Shown in pieces: positions 1 through 6,006 of a stretch of 6,994 bases of DNA. Below the pieces are notes generated by a model. It saw only the letters and a list, made by a program, of their open reading frames with translations. It was not told the origin of the DNA and made no database searches. The position numbers and the translations under genes are program-made. Source of the stretch: an uncultured Clostridia bacterium (GTDB lineage Bacteria; Bacillota; Clostridia; TANB77; CAG-508). The stretch lies in contig CANRLA010000070.1 of the NCBI GenBank assembly GCA_947631315.1, positions 1 through 6,994 of the forward strand. The letters are read 5' to 3'. Each line of letters opens with the position of its first letter. Positions within the stretch are counted from its first letter, which is position 1.

Positions 1-110
1 CTTCTTTTGGTAGTACTTAAACTACCGCTTTTATTGGTTTCTCAAAAGATTCATTGTTTATTTTTCAATGTACTTTATTGCCTAGTGGTAATATGATTAT
101 TTCCACCGAC
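1..110 (-). ncRNA. Probable rRNA operon leader (5' end, runs off the window)
   Basis: Read on the minus strand, the transcript expected from the promoter at 118-146 contains ATTGAAAAATAAACAA (about 69-54). This closely resembles the TTTGAAAACTAAACAA boxA-type motif that I recall from Bacillus 16S leaders and 16S-23S spacers, where it serves Nus-factor antitermination. Ahead of it lies a hairpin (107-103 with 88-84, extended by 101-98 with 93-90). After it, stem 49-43/9-3 encloses a second hairpin (26-21/14-9, GGTAGT/ACTACC). No open reading frame of note is present, which fits a structured leader rather than an mRNA. The rRNA itself is not in the window, so the identity is inferred from the promoter strength, the A-tracts and the boxA-like motif. 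A tRNA cluster or another structured RNA remains possible. Confidence 0.55.
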
Positions 111-117
111 GAAAATT

Positions 118-146
118 ATTATACTATGGTATTATAAAAAAGTCAA
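118..146 (-). promoter_or_regulatory. Near-consensus sigma-A promoter with UP-like A-tracts
   Basis: On the minus strand, TTGACT (146-141) is followed by exactly 17 bases and a perfect TATAAT (123-118). Transcription should start near G110. The 35 bases upstream of the -35 box (about 182-147) are runs of A on this strand with little else, resembling the UP element that drives rRNA promoters. It is the closest match to consensus in the window and points away from all annotated genes toward the left edge. No other gene lies between it and position 1. Confidence 0.75.
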
Positions 147-265
147 CACTTTTTTTGAAAGTTTTTTAATATTTTTTTATCATAAATTTCTATTTGCATT
201 TTGATTGTTATTAGTCGCGTCATTATCCCCATCTATATTACTTAACTATTGTATGGATACCAGTA
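147..265. other. Non-coding gap between the membrane-protein gene and the rRNA-like promoter
   Basis: Positions 147-182 are T-runs on the plus strand, which form the UP-like A-tracts of the adjacent promoter. Positions 183-265 hold no convincing gene. I see no terminator hairpin with a U-tract for the upstream gene. A short hydrophilic reading frame without a start codon (245-180, minus) is discussed as a weak finding. Confidence 0.5.
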
Positions 266-1660
266 TTATATAGTGTCTTCAAAAATAGGATCTAAGTTTA
301 TTCCTATACTAGCACCTGCATTTATATATACACTATTAATTTTGTTTTTTAGTTCTTTTATGAATGCTGATATCTGTTCTGTTGGATAATTATTAAGTAT
401 TGCTATTTTACTTTCATCAAATGTTTCTATTACTCCTATATCATTTGTAAAGTTTATTGTATCTTTATATGAGTATGTTACTTTTTTTATTCCGTTTACT
501 GTTGTTATCTCCATTATATTACTTATATTATTTTCTTCAATTGTTCCTTCATTTCTATAATTAACTTCTACAGATTTTTCAATTTCATCTTTATTATAAG
601 TATATTTGAAATTATAATTTTTTTCTTTTTTATCAATTTCTAATGATTTATCATTTATTCCTATTATTAATATTTCTTTTCCGTCATCTTCTACATTTGT
701 AATTGAATATATATTTTCATTTATTTTTATTTGCGTCCTTACATTTTTTTGTCTATATTCATTTACAGTTATTTCTATATTATCGGAATTTGCCGAATCT
801 AATCTCAATTTTTCTATTTTTTCTTGCATTTTTATATTTAGTGTATTTATATCTGTATATTCATCATCCATATTTAATAGTTTAAATTTTGATGTAATAA
901 AATCCATCATTATGCTATCTTGTGACAATTTTGATAACATGCTTGTTAAAACATTTGCACTGTCTGCTCCTGACAGTTTTAATGTATATGCTATTGTATT
1001 ATAATTTTTTTCTCCAATTTTTAATTTATCAGAATCTTTTGAATATGCTGTGTCTGGGCTACTTGTTTTTAATAAGTTATAATAATCTTCTATATGTTTT
1101 CTTTCAACCTCTGTAACTTCTAGCAATTTATCAATTTTAATTTCCATTATTTCATTTGGTATATATACATCTCCAACAATTGCTTTAGATATTTCTTGTA
1201 GATTTTCATTTTTTATTCCTACAAATATATTTGAAATTTGTGGACTATAAAAAGCATAAGCATTTTTATCTTTTGCAAGTGTTACATTAAAAAGCTCTTT
1301 ATTATTACTTTTTATTGTTATGAAACTATTTGCTTTTTCTGTTTCATTGTTTACTTTGCTTTCCATATTTAATTTTAGTTTATCCATTATGCTACTATCT
1401 GCTATATTTGAAGAAGATTTTACTATCATTTCAGATTTTCTAATATAAGGCATTGATTGTTTTTGATTTTCATATTCATCAAAATCTGTAATATTCATCA
1501 TCTGTAAACCTGATTCTGTCATTCTTAAATATCTAAAAAATGCTCCTTTTTTAGTTCTAAAAATATCTGTAAAAAAGAATAATGCTGCTAGTATAATAGC
1601 AATTATAATTATACATATTGATATTATAAGTATTTTCATCTTTATATTTCTAGGTTTCAT
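266..1660 (-). CDS. Membrane-anchored extracytoplasmic protein of unknown function
   Basis: A 464-residue protein. The N-terminus is short and basic (KPRNIKMK), followed by one strongly hydrophobic segment (about residues 10-30) with no clear cleavage site. It is most likely a single-pass signal anchor with about 430 residues outside the cytoplasm. The exterior part is hydrophilic and rich in Lys, Asn, Ile and Glu, with alternating beta-like stretches and no Cys pattern, LPXTG or catalytic motif that I recognise. The overall design resembles uncharacterised clostridial proteins (possibly DUF6583-like); I cannot confirm that. The start codon has no well-placed Shine-Dalgarno site of its own: the nearest AGGAG is about 30 bases upstream, inside the end of rlmB. 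Translation probably depends on coupling through the 10-codon ORF at 1686-1657. An internal start at Met8 has no better site. It is the last gene of the lepA-HD-rlmB run, and no terminator is visible after it. Confidence 0.8.
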   Translation of the reverse strand: MKPRNIKMKILIISICIIIIAIILAALFFFTDIFRTKKGAFFRYLRMTESGLQMMNITDFDEYENQKQSMPYIRKSEMIVKSSSNIADSSIMDKLKLNMESKVNNETEKANSFITIKSNNKELFNVTLAKDKNAYAFYSPQISNIFVGIKNENLQEISKAIVGDVYIPNEIMEIKIDKLLEVTEVERKHIEDYYNLLKTSSPDTAYSKDSDKLKIGEKNYNTIAYTLKLSGADSANVLTSMLSKLSQDSIMMDFITSKFKLLNMDDEYTDINTLNIKMQEKIEKLRLDSANSDNIEITVNEYRQKNVRTQIKINENIYSITNVEDDGKEILIIGINDKSLEIDKKEKNYNFKYTYNKDEIEKSVEVNYRNEGTIEENNISNIMEITTVNGIKKVTYSYKDTINFTNDIGVIETFDESKIAILNNYPTEQISAFIKELKNKINSVYINAGASIGINLDPIFEDTI

Positions 1661-1686
1661 TTATTTATTGTATGATAATTTATCAT
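1657..1686 (-). CDS. Possible 10-codon coupling mini-ORF (MIINYHTINK)
   Basis: The ATG at 1686-1684 overlaps the rlmB stop codon (1685-1683) as ATGA. Ten codons later its own TGA (1659-1657) overlaps the ATG of the next gene (1660-1658), again as ATGA. Purine-rich Shine-Dalgarno sequence (GAAGGAAGGAGAG, 1700-1688) lies immediately ahead, though the AGGAG core is only 3 bases from the ATG; the earlier AGGA core gives 8. The peptide has no recognisable function. Its likely role, if translated, is to carry terminating ribosomes from rlmB to the next start. It could also be a chance reading frame. Confidence 0.35.
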   Translation of the reverse strand: MINYHTINK

Positions 1687-1687
1687 A
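1671..1687 (-). promoter_or_regulatory. Perfect palindrome at the rlmB/membrane-protein junction
   Basis: TATGATAAATTATCATA has two perfectly complementary 8-base arms around one central base. It covers the rlmB stop codon and the mini-ORF start. An RNA hairpin needs at least a 3-base loop, so about 7 base pairs could form, all A-U except one G-C. If formed, it would shorten the distance between the AGGAG at 1694-1690 and the downstream ATG at 1660. No U-tract follows, so it is not a terminator. Confidence 0.45.
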
Positions 1688-2456
1688 CTCTCCTTCCTTC
1701 ATTTCTTTGGTTTGCTATTTCGTACATTACTATTCCTGCTGAGACTGATGCATTTAATGAATTGATTTTTCCTTCCATAGGAATCTTTACTAAAAAGTCA
1801 CAATTTTCTTTTACTAATCTGCTTATTCCAAATCCTTCGCTTCCAATTATAAGTGCTATTCCTGCATCATATTCTACCTTATTATAATATGTACTTCCTT
1901 CCATATCTGTTCCATAAACCCATATATCTTGCTTTTTTAATTCTTTTATAGTTTCTGTTAGATTGTTTACTCTTGCTATTTTCATATATTGTACTGCTCC
2001 TGCTGAGGTTTTATTGGTTGTACTATTTACTAGTGCAGCTCTCCTTTTTGGTATGATTATTCCATGACAACCGCAACATTCTGCTGTTCTTATTATTGAA
2101 CCTAAATTATGCTCGTCTTCAATTCCATCTAATATTATAATAAATGGTTTCTCATTTCTTTGCTGTGCTAGTTCTAGTATTTCTTCTACTGATGAATATT
2201 TAAAAGGTGGAACTATAGCTATTACTCCTTGATGTCTATTTGTTTTTGATATTTTGTCTAATTTATTTTTTTCTAACTCTGTATAAATGATTTTATTTTT
2301 CTTTGCTAAATTTATTATTTCTATTATTGATCCGTGTTTTTCCCCTTTTTGCACATACAATTTGTTTATATCTTTTCCAGATTTTAATAATTCTATTACA
2401 CTATTTCTACCTTCTATTTGATCTTGCATTTCTTTTACATCTTCTGATGGTTTCAT
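1683..2456 (-). CDS. rlmB: 23S rRNA 2'-O-ribose methyltransferase, RlmB/TrmH (SpoU) family
   Basis: A 257-residue cytosolic S-adenosylmethionine-dependent enzyme. Family knowledge assigns 2'-O-methylation of G2251 (E. coli numbering) in the 23S peptidyl-transferase P-loop. The N-terminal L30e-like substrate-binding domain covers about residues 14-90, starting at IEGRNSVIELL and ending at RHQGVIA. The SpoU catalytic domain follows (about 104-250). All three knotted-fold motifs are intact: motif 1 NLGSIIRTAE (117-126), with the catalytic-type Asn117 and Arg123; motif 2 IIGSEGFGIS (203-212); motif 3 IPMEGKINSLNASVSAGI (225-242). Length matches the family. The first ATG is chosen because AAGGA lies 12 bases upstream, the same spacing as at the HD gene; Met10 has only a weak site. 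Some Clostridia carry several SpoU paralogues, so the exact target nucleotide (rlmB rather than a trmH-like relative) is inferred. Confidence 0.88.
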   Translation of the reverse strand: MKPSEDVKEMQDQIEGRNSVIELLKSGKDINKLYVQKGEKHGSIIEIINLAKKNKIIYTELEKNKLDKISKTNRHQGVIAIVPPFKYSSVEEILELAQQRNEKPFIIILDGIEDEHNLGSIIRTAECCGCHGIIIPKRRAALVNSTTNKTSAGAVQYMKIARVNNLTETIKELKKQDIWVYGTDMEGSTYYNKVEYDAGIALIIGSEGFGISRLVKENCDFLVKIPMEGKINSLNASVSAGIVMYEIANQRNEGRRV

Positions 2457-2468
2457 TTATGTATTTTA

Positions 2469-2519
2469 TCCTTATACAATATATTTAGGTTTTTAATTAA
2501 GGATTTGCCTATAAACCTT
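2469..2519 (-). repeat. Dyad leader element, copy B, ahead of rlmB
   Basis: On the minus strand: AAGGTTTATAGG (2519-2508), a 5-base gap, CCTTA (2502-2498), AAACCTAAATA (2492-2482), then TATAAGGA (2476-2469). AGGTTT and AAACCT form an outer 6 bp stem; inner AGG (2510-2508) and CCT (2502-2500) form a second short stem. The last bases are the rlmB Shine-Dalgarno site, 12 bases from ATG. It matches copy A at 3392-3347 block by block, with different loop sequence. It does not resemble a riboswitch or T-box that I know. Confidence 0.6.
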
Positions 2520-2547
2520 GGTATAATTATTTTAGTTTTGCTGTAAA
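2520..2547 (-). promoter_or_regulatory. Weak candidate promoter ahead of rlmB
   Basis: TTTACA (2547-2542), a 16-base spacer and TATACC (2525-2520) on the minus strand. A start site would fall at about 2513, which puts the dyad element at the 5' end of the transcript. The -10 box matches consensus at only four of six positions in a very AT-rich spacer, so this is tentative. Read-through from the HD gene is equally compatible. Confidence 0.22.
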
Positions 2548-2584
2548 TATTAATTTGCTTTTAAGTTTTTATAACTTTAAATTT

Positions 2585-3334
2585 CTATTTTGACTTTTCT
2601 TCAATATAATTGTTTGCAAATTTTCTTATTTGTTCCATCTCATCTGTTTTTGTTCTATCTATAATTTTGTTTATGTAGTCTTTTTCTTTTAATATTTTAA
2701 AACTTGGTTTAAAGTTAATGTCAAATATCATACCTATATCTAGTGTCCAGTTATCCATGTCAGTTTTTACATATTGTCTATTGGTTTGCTTTGCATTAAA
2801 AAAGTCTTTTAATATTTGTTCAGATATTTTTTCGTCTATAATTTCGTCTTTCTTAAATAGTGTTTCAAATTTTTCAAATGTCATTAGATTTAATATGTCT
2901 ATTTTATCAGCATCTCTTATTATTTTAGATTGCAATAAAGATTCTCCTTCTAAGGTATCATCTATTTTATATTTGTTATGATTTCTAATTGCTGTTAAAA
3001 TTATATTTTGCGATTTTTTATCTTTACAAAATTCGTTTATAAAATTATTTTCTTCTAATAAACTTGCTCCAAATTCTGCATGATTTATTGATTCACTATC
3101 ATTAAATGTATCATATCTTTTTAATTGCTCAAATCTCCCAATATCATGAAGTAAACCTATTAACTCTGCTAATTTAATTTGTTCTTCACTTAAATTCATT
3201 TCTTCTGCTATTTTCTTTGCAGTTTCTGTTACTCTATATGTATGTGCTATTTTTAATGCTATTCTTGGATTAGTTCTATCATATTTTTCTACATAATTTT
3301 TGAAAATATCTTTTGATTTTTCAATATTAATCAT
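2585..3334 (-). CDS. HD-domain metal-dependent phosphohydrolase, substrate unknown
   Basis: A 249-residue, soluble, mostly helical protein with no signal peptide. It carries a complete HD-superfamily metal-site signature: His31 (KIAHTYRV), the His63-Asp64 doublet (LLHDIGRFEQ), additional histidines at 85 (INHAEFGA) and 119 (RNHNKY), and the distal Asp141 (RDADKID). The extra histidines suggest a two-metal site, as in several HD nucleotidases and phosphodiesterases; that is inference. No GYP motif (the mark of c-di-GMP-specific HD enzymes) and no RelA/SpoT synthetase domain is present. The C-terminal third (about 150-249) is charged and has no motif I recognise. The start is set by AAGGA 12 bases upstream (3351-3347). 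It lies 79 bases after lepA and 128 bases before rlmB, which suggests co-transcription. A role in nucleotide or RNA metabolism is plausible from context, but not shown. Confidence 0.82.
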   Translation of the reverse strand: MINIEKSKDIFKNYVEKYDRTNPRIALKIAHTYRVTETAKKIAEEMNLSEEQIKLAELIGLLHDIGRFEQLKRYDTFNDSESINHAEFGASLLEENNFINEFCKDKKSQNIILTAIRNHNKYKIDDTLEGESLLQSKIIRDADKIDILNLMTFEKFETLFKKDEIIDEKISEQILKDFFNAKQTNRQYVKTDMDNWTLDIGMIFDINFKPSFKILKEKDYINKIIDRTKTDEMEQIRKFANNYIEEKSK

Positions 3335-3346
3335 TTTTGTTTTTGT

Positions 3347-3392
3347 TCCTTATATAAGTATTTAGGTTTTGTAAGGTTAACCTATAAACCTT
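3347..3392 (-). repeat. Dyad leader element, copy A, between lepA and the HD gene
   Basis: On the minus strand: AAGGTTTATAGG (3392-3381), CCTTA (3376-3372), AAACCTAAATA (3369-3359), then TATAAGGA (3354-3347). The outer stem is AGGTTT/AAACCT (3391-3386 with 3369-3364). The centre is a perfect 10-base palindrome, AGGTTAACCT (3383-3374), so AGGTT occurs twice and AACCT twice. The final AAGGA is the Shine-Dalgarno site of the HD gene, 12 bases from ATG. The blocks match copy B upstream of rlmB, while the loops differ. No promoter is evident just upstream, so here it would be an intercistronic element. Confidence 0.6.
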
Positions 3393-3413
3393 CTTATATA
3401 TATAGTCTAAATT

Positions 3414-5228
3414 CTATTCTTCTTTATCATTTGCTTTTAATATATTTAAAAATGCTTCTTGTGGTATTTCAACATTTCCAAACTGTCTCATTTTCTTTTT
3501 GCCTCGCTTTTGCTTTTCTAGTAATTTTTTCTTTCTTGTTATATCTCCTCCATAACATTTCGCTAGAACATCTTTACGAAGTGCTGAGATTGTTTCTCTT
3601 GCAATTATTGTCCCTCCTATTACTGCTTGTATTGGTATGCTAAATAATTGCCTTGGAATTTCTTCTTTTAGCCTTTGTACTAATGTTCTTCCTCTATTAT
3701 ATGAGTTTGATTTATGAACTATAAATGATAGTGCATCTATTGGTTCATTATTTACATATATATCTAATTTTACTAGTTCTGATTGTTTATATTCTTTTAC
3801 ATAATAGTCAAGTGAAGCATAGCCTCTTGTTTTAGATTTTAGAGTGTCAAAAAAGTCATATATTATTTCATTAAGTGGAAGTTCATATTTTAGAGTTACT
3901 CTTGATTCATCTAAATATTGCATATCAATATAGATTCCTCTTCTATTTTGGCATAATTCCATTACATTTCCAACATAATCTTTTGGAACTATTATGCTTG
4001 CTTCTACGTAAGGTTCTTCAATATATTTTATTTGAGATTGTTCAGGCATTTCTGATGGGTTATACAAATCTTCTACAGTTCCATCTGTTTTATGTACTTT
4101 ATATATAACTGATGGTGCTGTTGTTATTAAGCCTAAGTCAAATTCTCTATCTAATCTTTCTTCTATTATTTCTAAATGTAATAGTCCTAAAAATCCACAT
4201 CTAAATCCTGAACCCAATGCTATTGATGTTTCAGGTTCAAATACAAGCGCTGCATCATTTAATTTTAATTTTTCTAGTGCTATTTTTAGGTTTTCATAAT
4301 CTGCTCCATCCATTGGATATAAACCACAATATACCATTGAGTTTACTTCTTTATATCCTGGTAGTGGAGTTTCTGCTGGATTTGCTTCATTTGTTATTGT
4401 ATCGCCTACTCTTATATCACTTAAACTTTTTATACTTGCTGCAATATAACCTACTTCTCCTGCTACTAATTCATCTGCTGGAAGTAATCTTCCTGGTTCA
4501 AAATATCCAACTTCTGTAACTGTAAAATGTGCTTTACTTGACATTAGTCTTATTTCATCTCCTACTTTTACAGTTCCTTCTTCTATTTTTACATAAGCTA
4601 ATGCTCCTTTGTAATCATTATATATTGAGTCAAATATTAATGCTTTTAGCTTTTCATCTTTATTACCAGCTGGAGGTGGTACTTCTTTTATTATTCTTTC
4701 TAAAACTTCTTCAACATTTAATCCAGTTTTTGCTGATATACATGGGGCATCTTGTGCTGGAATTCCTATTATATCTTCTATCTCTTTTTTTACTTCATCA
4801 GGTCTTGCACTTGGAAGATCCACTTTGTTGATTACTGGAATAATCTCTAAATCATTGTCTAATGCCAAATATACATTAGCAAGTGTTTGTGCTTCTACTC
4901 CTTGTGTACTATCTACTACTAATACTGCTCCTTCACATGCTGCTAAACTTTTTGATACTTCATAATTAAAGTCAACATGTCCTGGGGTATCAATTAAATT
5001 AAGCTCATATTCTTTTCCATCTTTGGCTTTATATTTCATTCTAACTGCTTGAGCTTTTATTGTTATTCCTCTTTCTTTTTCTATGTCCATATTGTCTAAT
5101 ACTTGTTCTGTCATCTCTCTTTTTGAAAGAGAACCTGTCATTTCTATCAGTCTATCTGCTAATGTTGATTTTCCATGATCTATATGTGCTATTATGCTAA
5201 AATTTCTAATTAAACTTTGATCTTTCAT
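3414..5228 (-). CDS. lepA: Elongation factor 4, ribosomal back-translocase GTPase LepA
   Basis: A 604-residue translational GTPase that binds the ribosome and has been implicated in back-translocation and in ribosome assembly under stress. All G motifs are intact: G1 AHIDHGKST (14-22), G2 ERGITIKA (52-59), G3 DTPGHVDF (80-87), G4 NKVD (134-137), G5 SAKTG (165-169). EF-Tu-like domain 2 and the EF-G-like domains III and V follow (for example the GFRCGFLGLLHLEI segment). The LepA-specific basic C-terminal domain ends the protein (KQKRGKKKMRQFGNVEIPQE region). Length is typical and there are no breaks. AAGGAG (5238-5233) lies 4 bases before the ATG. It is the first gene of the run lepA-HD-rlmB-membrane protein. 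In many Firmicutes lepA is followed by hemN; here an HD gene takes that place. Confidence 0.97.
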   Translation of the reverse strand: MKDQSLIRNFSIIAHIDHGKSTLADRLIEMTGSLSKREMTEQVLDNMDIEKERGITIKAQAVRMKYKAKDGKEYELNLIDTPGHVDFNYEVSKSLAACEGAVLVVDSTQGVEAQTLANVYLALDNDLEIIPVINKVDLPSARPDEVKKEIEDIIGIPAQDAPCISAKTGLNVEEVLERIIKEVPPPAGNKDEKLKALIFDSIYNDYKGALAYVKIEEGTVKVGDEIRLMSSKAHFTVTEVGYFEPGRLLPADELVAGEVGYIAASIKSLSDIRVGDTITNEANPAETPLPGYKEVNSMVYCGLYPMDGADYENLKIALEKLKLNDAALVFEPETSIALGSGFRCGFLGLLHLEIIEERLDREFDLGLITTAPSVIYKVHKTDGTVEDLYNPSEMPEQSQIKYIEEPYVEASIIVPKDYVGNVMELCQNRRGIYIDMQYLDESRVTLKYELPLNEIIYDFFDTLKSKTRGYASLDYYVKEYKQSELVKLDIYVNNEPIDALSFIVHKSNSYNRGRTLVQRLKEEIPRQLFSIPIQAVIGGTIIARETISALRKDVLAKCYGGDITRKKKLLEKQKRGKKKMRQFGNVEIPQEAFLNILKANDKEE

Positions 5229-5264
5229 TTTTCTCCTTAAATAAAGTTTATAATTTTCACATAT

Positions 5265-5293
5265 ATACTAACACATTCATGTGTTTTGTGCAA
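5265..5293 (-). promoter_or_regulatory. Candidate sigma-A promoter of lepA with a dyad in the spacer
   Basis: TTGCAC (5293-5288), a 17-base spacer, then TAGTAT (5270-5265) on the minus strand. The start would be near 5258, giving a leader of about 30 bases. A perfect inverted repeat, AACACAT-GA-ATGTGTT (5285-5270), fills almost the whole spacer and overlaps the -10 edge. That is the usual place for a repressor operator. The -35 box is good and the -10 moderate. The promoter lies directly after the spoVT terminator, as expected for the head of a new transcription unit. Confidence 0.5.
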
Positions 5294-5340
5294 GAAAAAT
5301 AAAAAGAATAAATCTTTATCGCTGTAAAAACTTATTCTTT
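5292..5340 (-). terminator. Intrinsic terminator of spoVT
   Basis: On the minus strand, AAAGAATAA (5340-5332) pairs perfectly with TTATTCTTT (5311-5303). The stem continues inward through a G-U pair and a 6 bp segment (5330-5325 with 5318-5313) to the loop CAGCGA, giving about 16 pairs. It is followed at once by TTATTTTTCTT. On the plus strand no U-tract follows, so it acts in the minus direction, separating spoVT from lepA. Confidence 0.8.
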
Positions 5341-5355
5341 AATTGTAACCTATAT

Positions 5356-5397
5356 AATCGTTGATACGAAATCAAATATGTTGATTTGGTAACGATT
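5356..5397 (-). other. Long hairpin in the spoVT 3' UTR
   Basis: Outer arms AATCGTT/AACGATT (5397-5391 with 5362-5356) and inner arms AAATCAA/TTGATTT (5387-5381 with 5375-5369) are both perfect 7 bp complements around a 5-base loop. A short internal loop can be partly closed by UAC/GUA. It lies between the spoVT stop codon and the terminator, has no U-tract and encodes nothing. It may stabilise the mRNA 3' end or bind a regulator; the function is unknown. Confidence 0.5.
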
Positions 5398-5418
5398 TAT
5401 ACTTGAATTATATATAAT

Positions 5419-5967
5419 TTATATTTCCATTTGATTTCCTAAAAAACTTGCAGCAATTTTTGCAATCTGCTCCTCGTTTTTTCCTAATTTGGTATCTAAT
5501 TCTTTTGCAATTAAAATTATACTACCCGTTACTTCACTATCAGATATAATTGGTACTATTACTTGGGATTTACATTCTTTATCTTTATTTCCCTTTTCAG
5601 TAATAGGTATTGCAGTAGATTCATCTGTTATCAAAGTTTCTCTTTTATCCATTATTTTTTCTAGTTCTGAACTTATCTTTTGTTCTAATATATCTTTCTT
5701 TTGAGTTCCTGAACATGCTATTACCATATCTTTATCTGTAACTATTGCGATTAAATCAGTTATTTTGGCTAAACTTTCTACATACTCTGACGAAAAATTT
5801 GATATTTCACCTATTGGAGAATATTTTCTTAAAATTATGTCTCCTTCTTTTTCTGTAAATATTTCTAAAGGACTTCCTTCTTTTATTCTGAGTATTTTTC
5901 TTATTTCTTTTGGAATAACTATTCTTCCTAAATCATCAATTCTTCTTACAACTCCAGTAGCTTTCAT
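5419..5967 (-). CDS. spoVT: Stage V sporulation protein T, AbrB-family regulator
   Basis: A 182-residue DNA-binding regulator. In Bacillus, SpoVT is made in the forespore under sigma-G and modulates other sigma-G genes. Residues about 5-50 form the AbrB/MazE swapped-hairpin DNA-binding domain (GVVRRIDDLGRIVIPKEIRK). Residues about 56-178 match the GAF-like C-terminal domain that completes SpoVT and separates it from the much shorter AbrB and Abh proteins. Length is close to that of the Bacillus protein (about 178). The start is well supported by AAGGAGGA (5985-5978), 10 bases upstream. The gene stands alone: it has its own promoter and a strong terminator before lepA, and it diverges from the capA-like gene. 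The GAF-like ligand, if any, cannot be read from the sequence. Its presence implies that the organism sporulates or descends from sporulating ancestors. Confidence 0.93.
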   Translation of the reverse strand: MKATGVVRRIDDLGRIVIPKEIRKILRIKEGSPLEIFTEKEGDIILRKYSPIGEISNFSSEYVESLAKITDLIAIVTDKDMVIACSGTQKKDILEQKISSELEKIMDKRETLITDESTAIPITEKGNKDKECKSQVIVPIISDSEVTGSIILIAKELDTKLGKNEEQIAKIAASFLGNQMEI

Positions 5968-6006
5968 TTTGTTAGATTCCTCCTTGTTTTATGTTAATGA
6001 TACTTT

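Noticed and set aside
148..180. Short plus-strand stem (ACTTT/AAAGT) followed by T-runs, terminator-like
   Set aside because: The stem is only 5 A/T-rich pairs and no plus-strand gene ends upstream; the T-runs are better explained as the UP-like tract of the minus-strand promoter.
1658..2460. A 12-base identity (ATAAATGAAACC) at the starts of rlmB and the membrane-protein gene
   Set aside because: ATGAA is forced by the common Met-Lys start and the rest is mostly A/T, so chance is a sufficient explanation.
3431..4831. Several Leu-rich plus-strand reading frames opposite lepA
   Set aside because: They are antisense shadows of an intact lepA: low-complexity Leu/Phe composition, no ribosome binding sites, no motifs.
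5341..5387. TTGATT and TATATA-like boxes inside the spoVT 3' UTR as an extra promoter
   Set aside because: Spacing is 14-16 bases with poor -10 matches, and the boxes coincide with hairpin arms; the lepA promoter after the terminator is better placed.
5406..5419. Perfect 14-base palindrome AATTATATATAATT at the spoVT stop codon
   Set aside because: Only A and T, no loop, no U-tract; such sequences are frequent by chance at this base composition.
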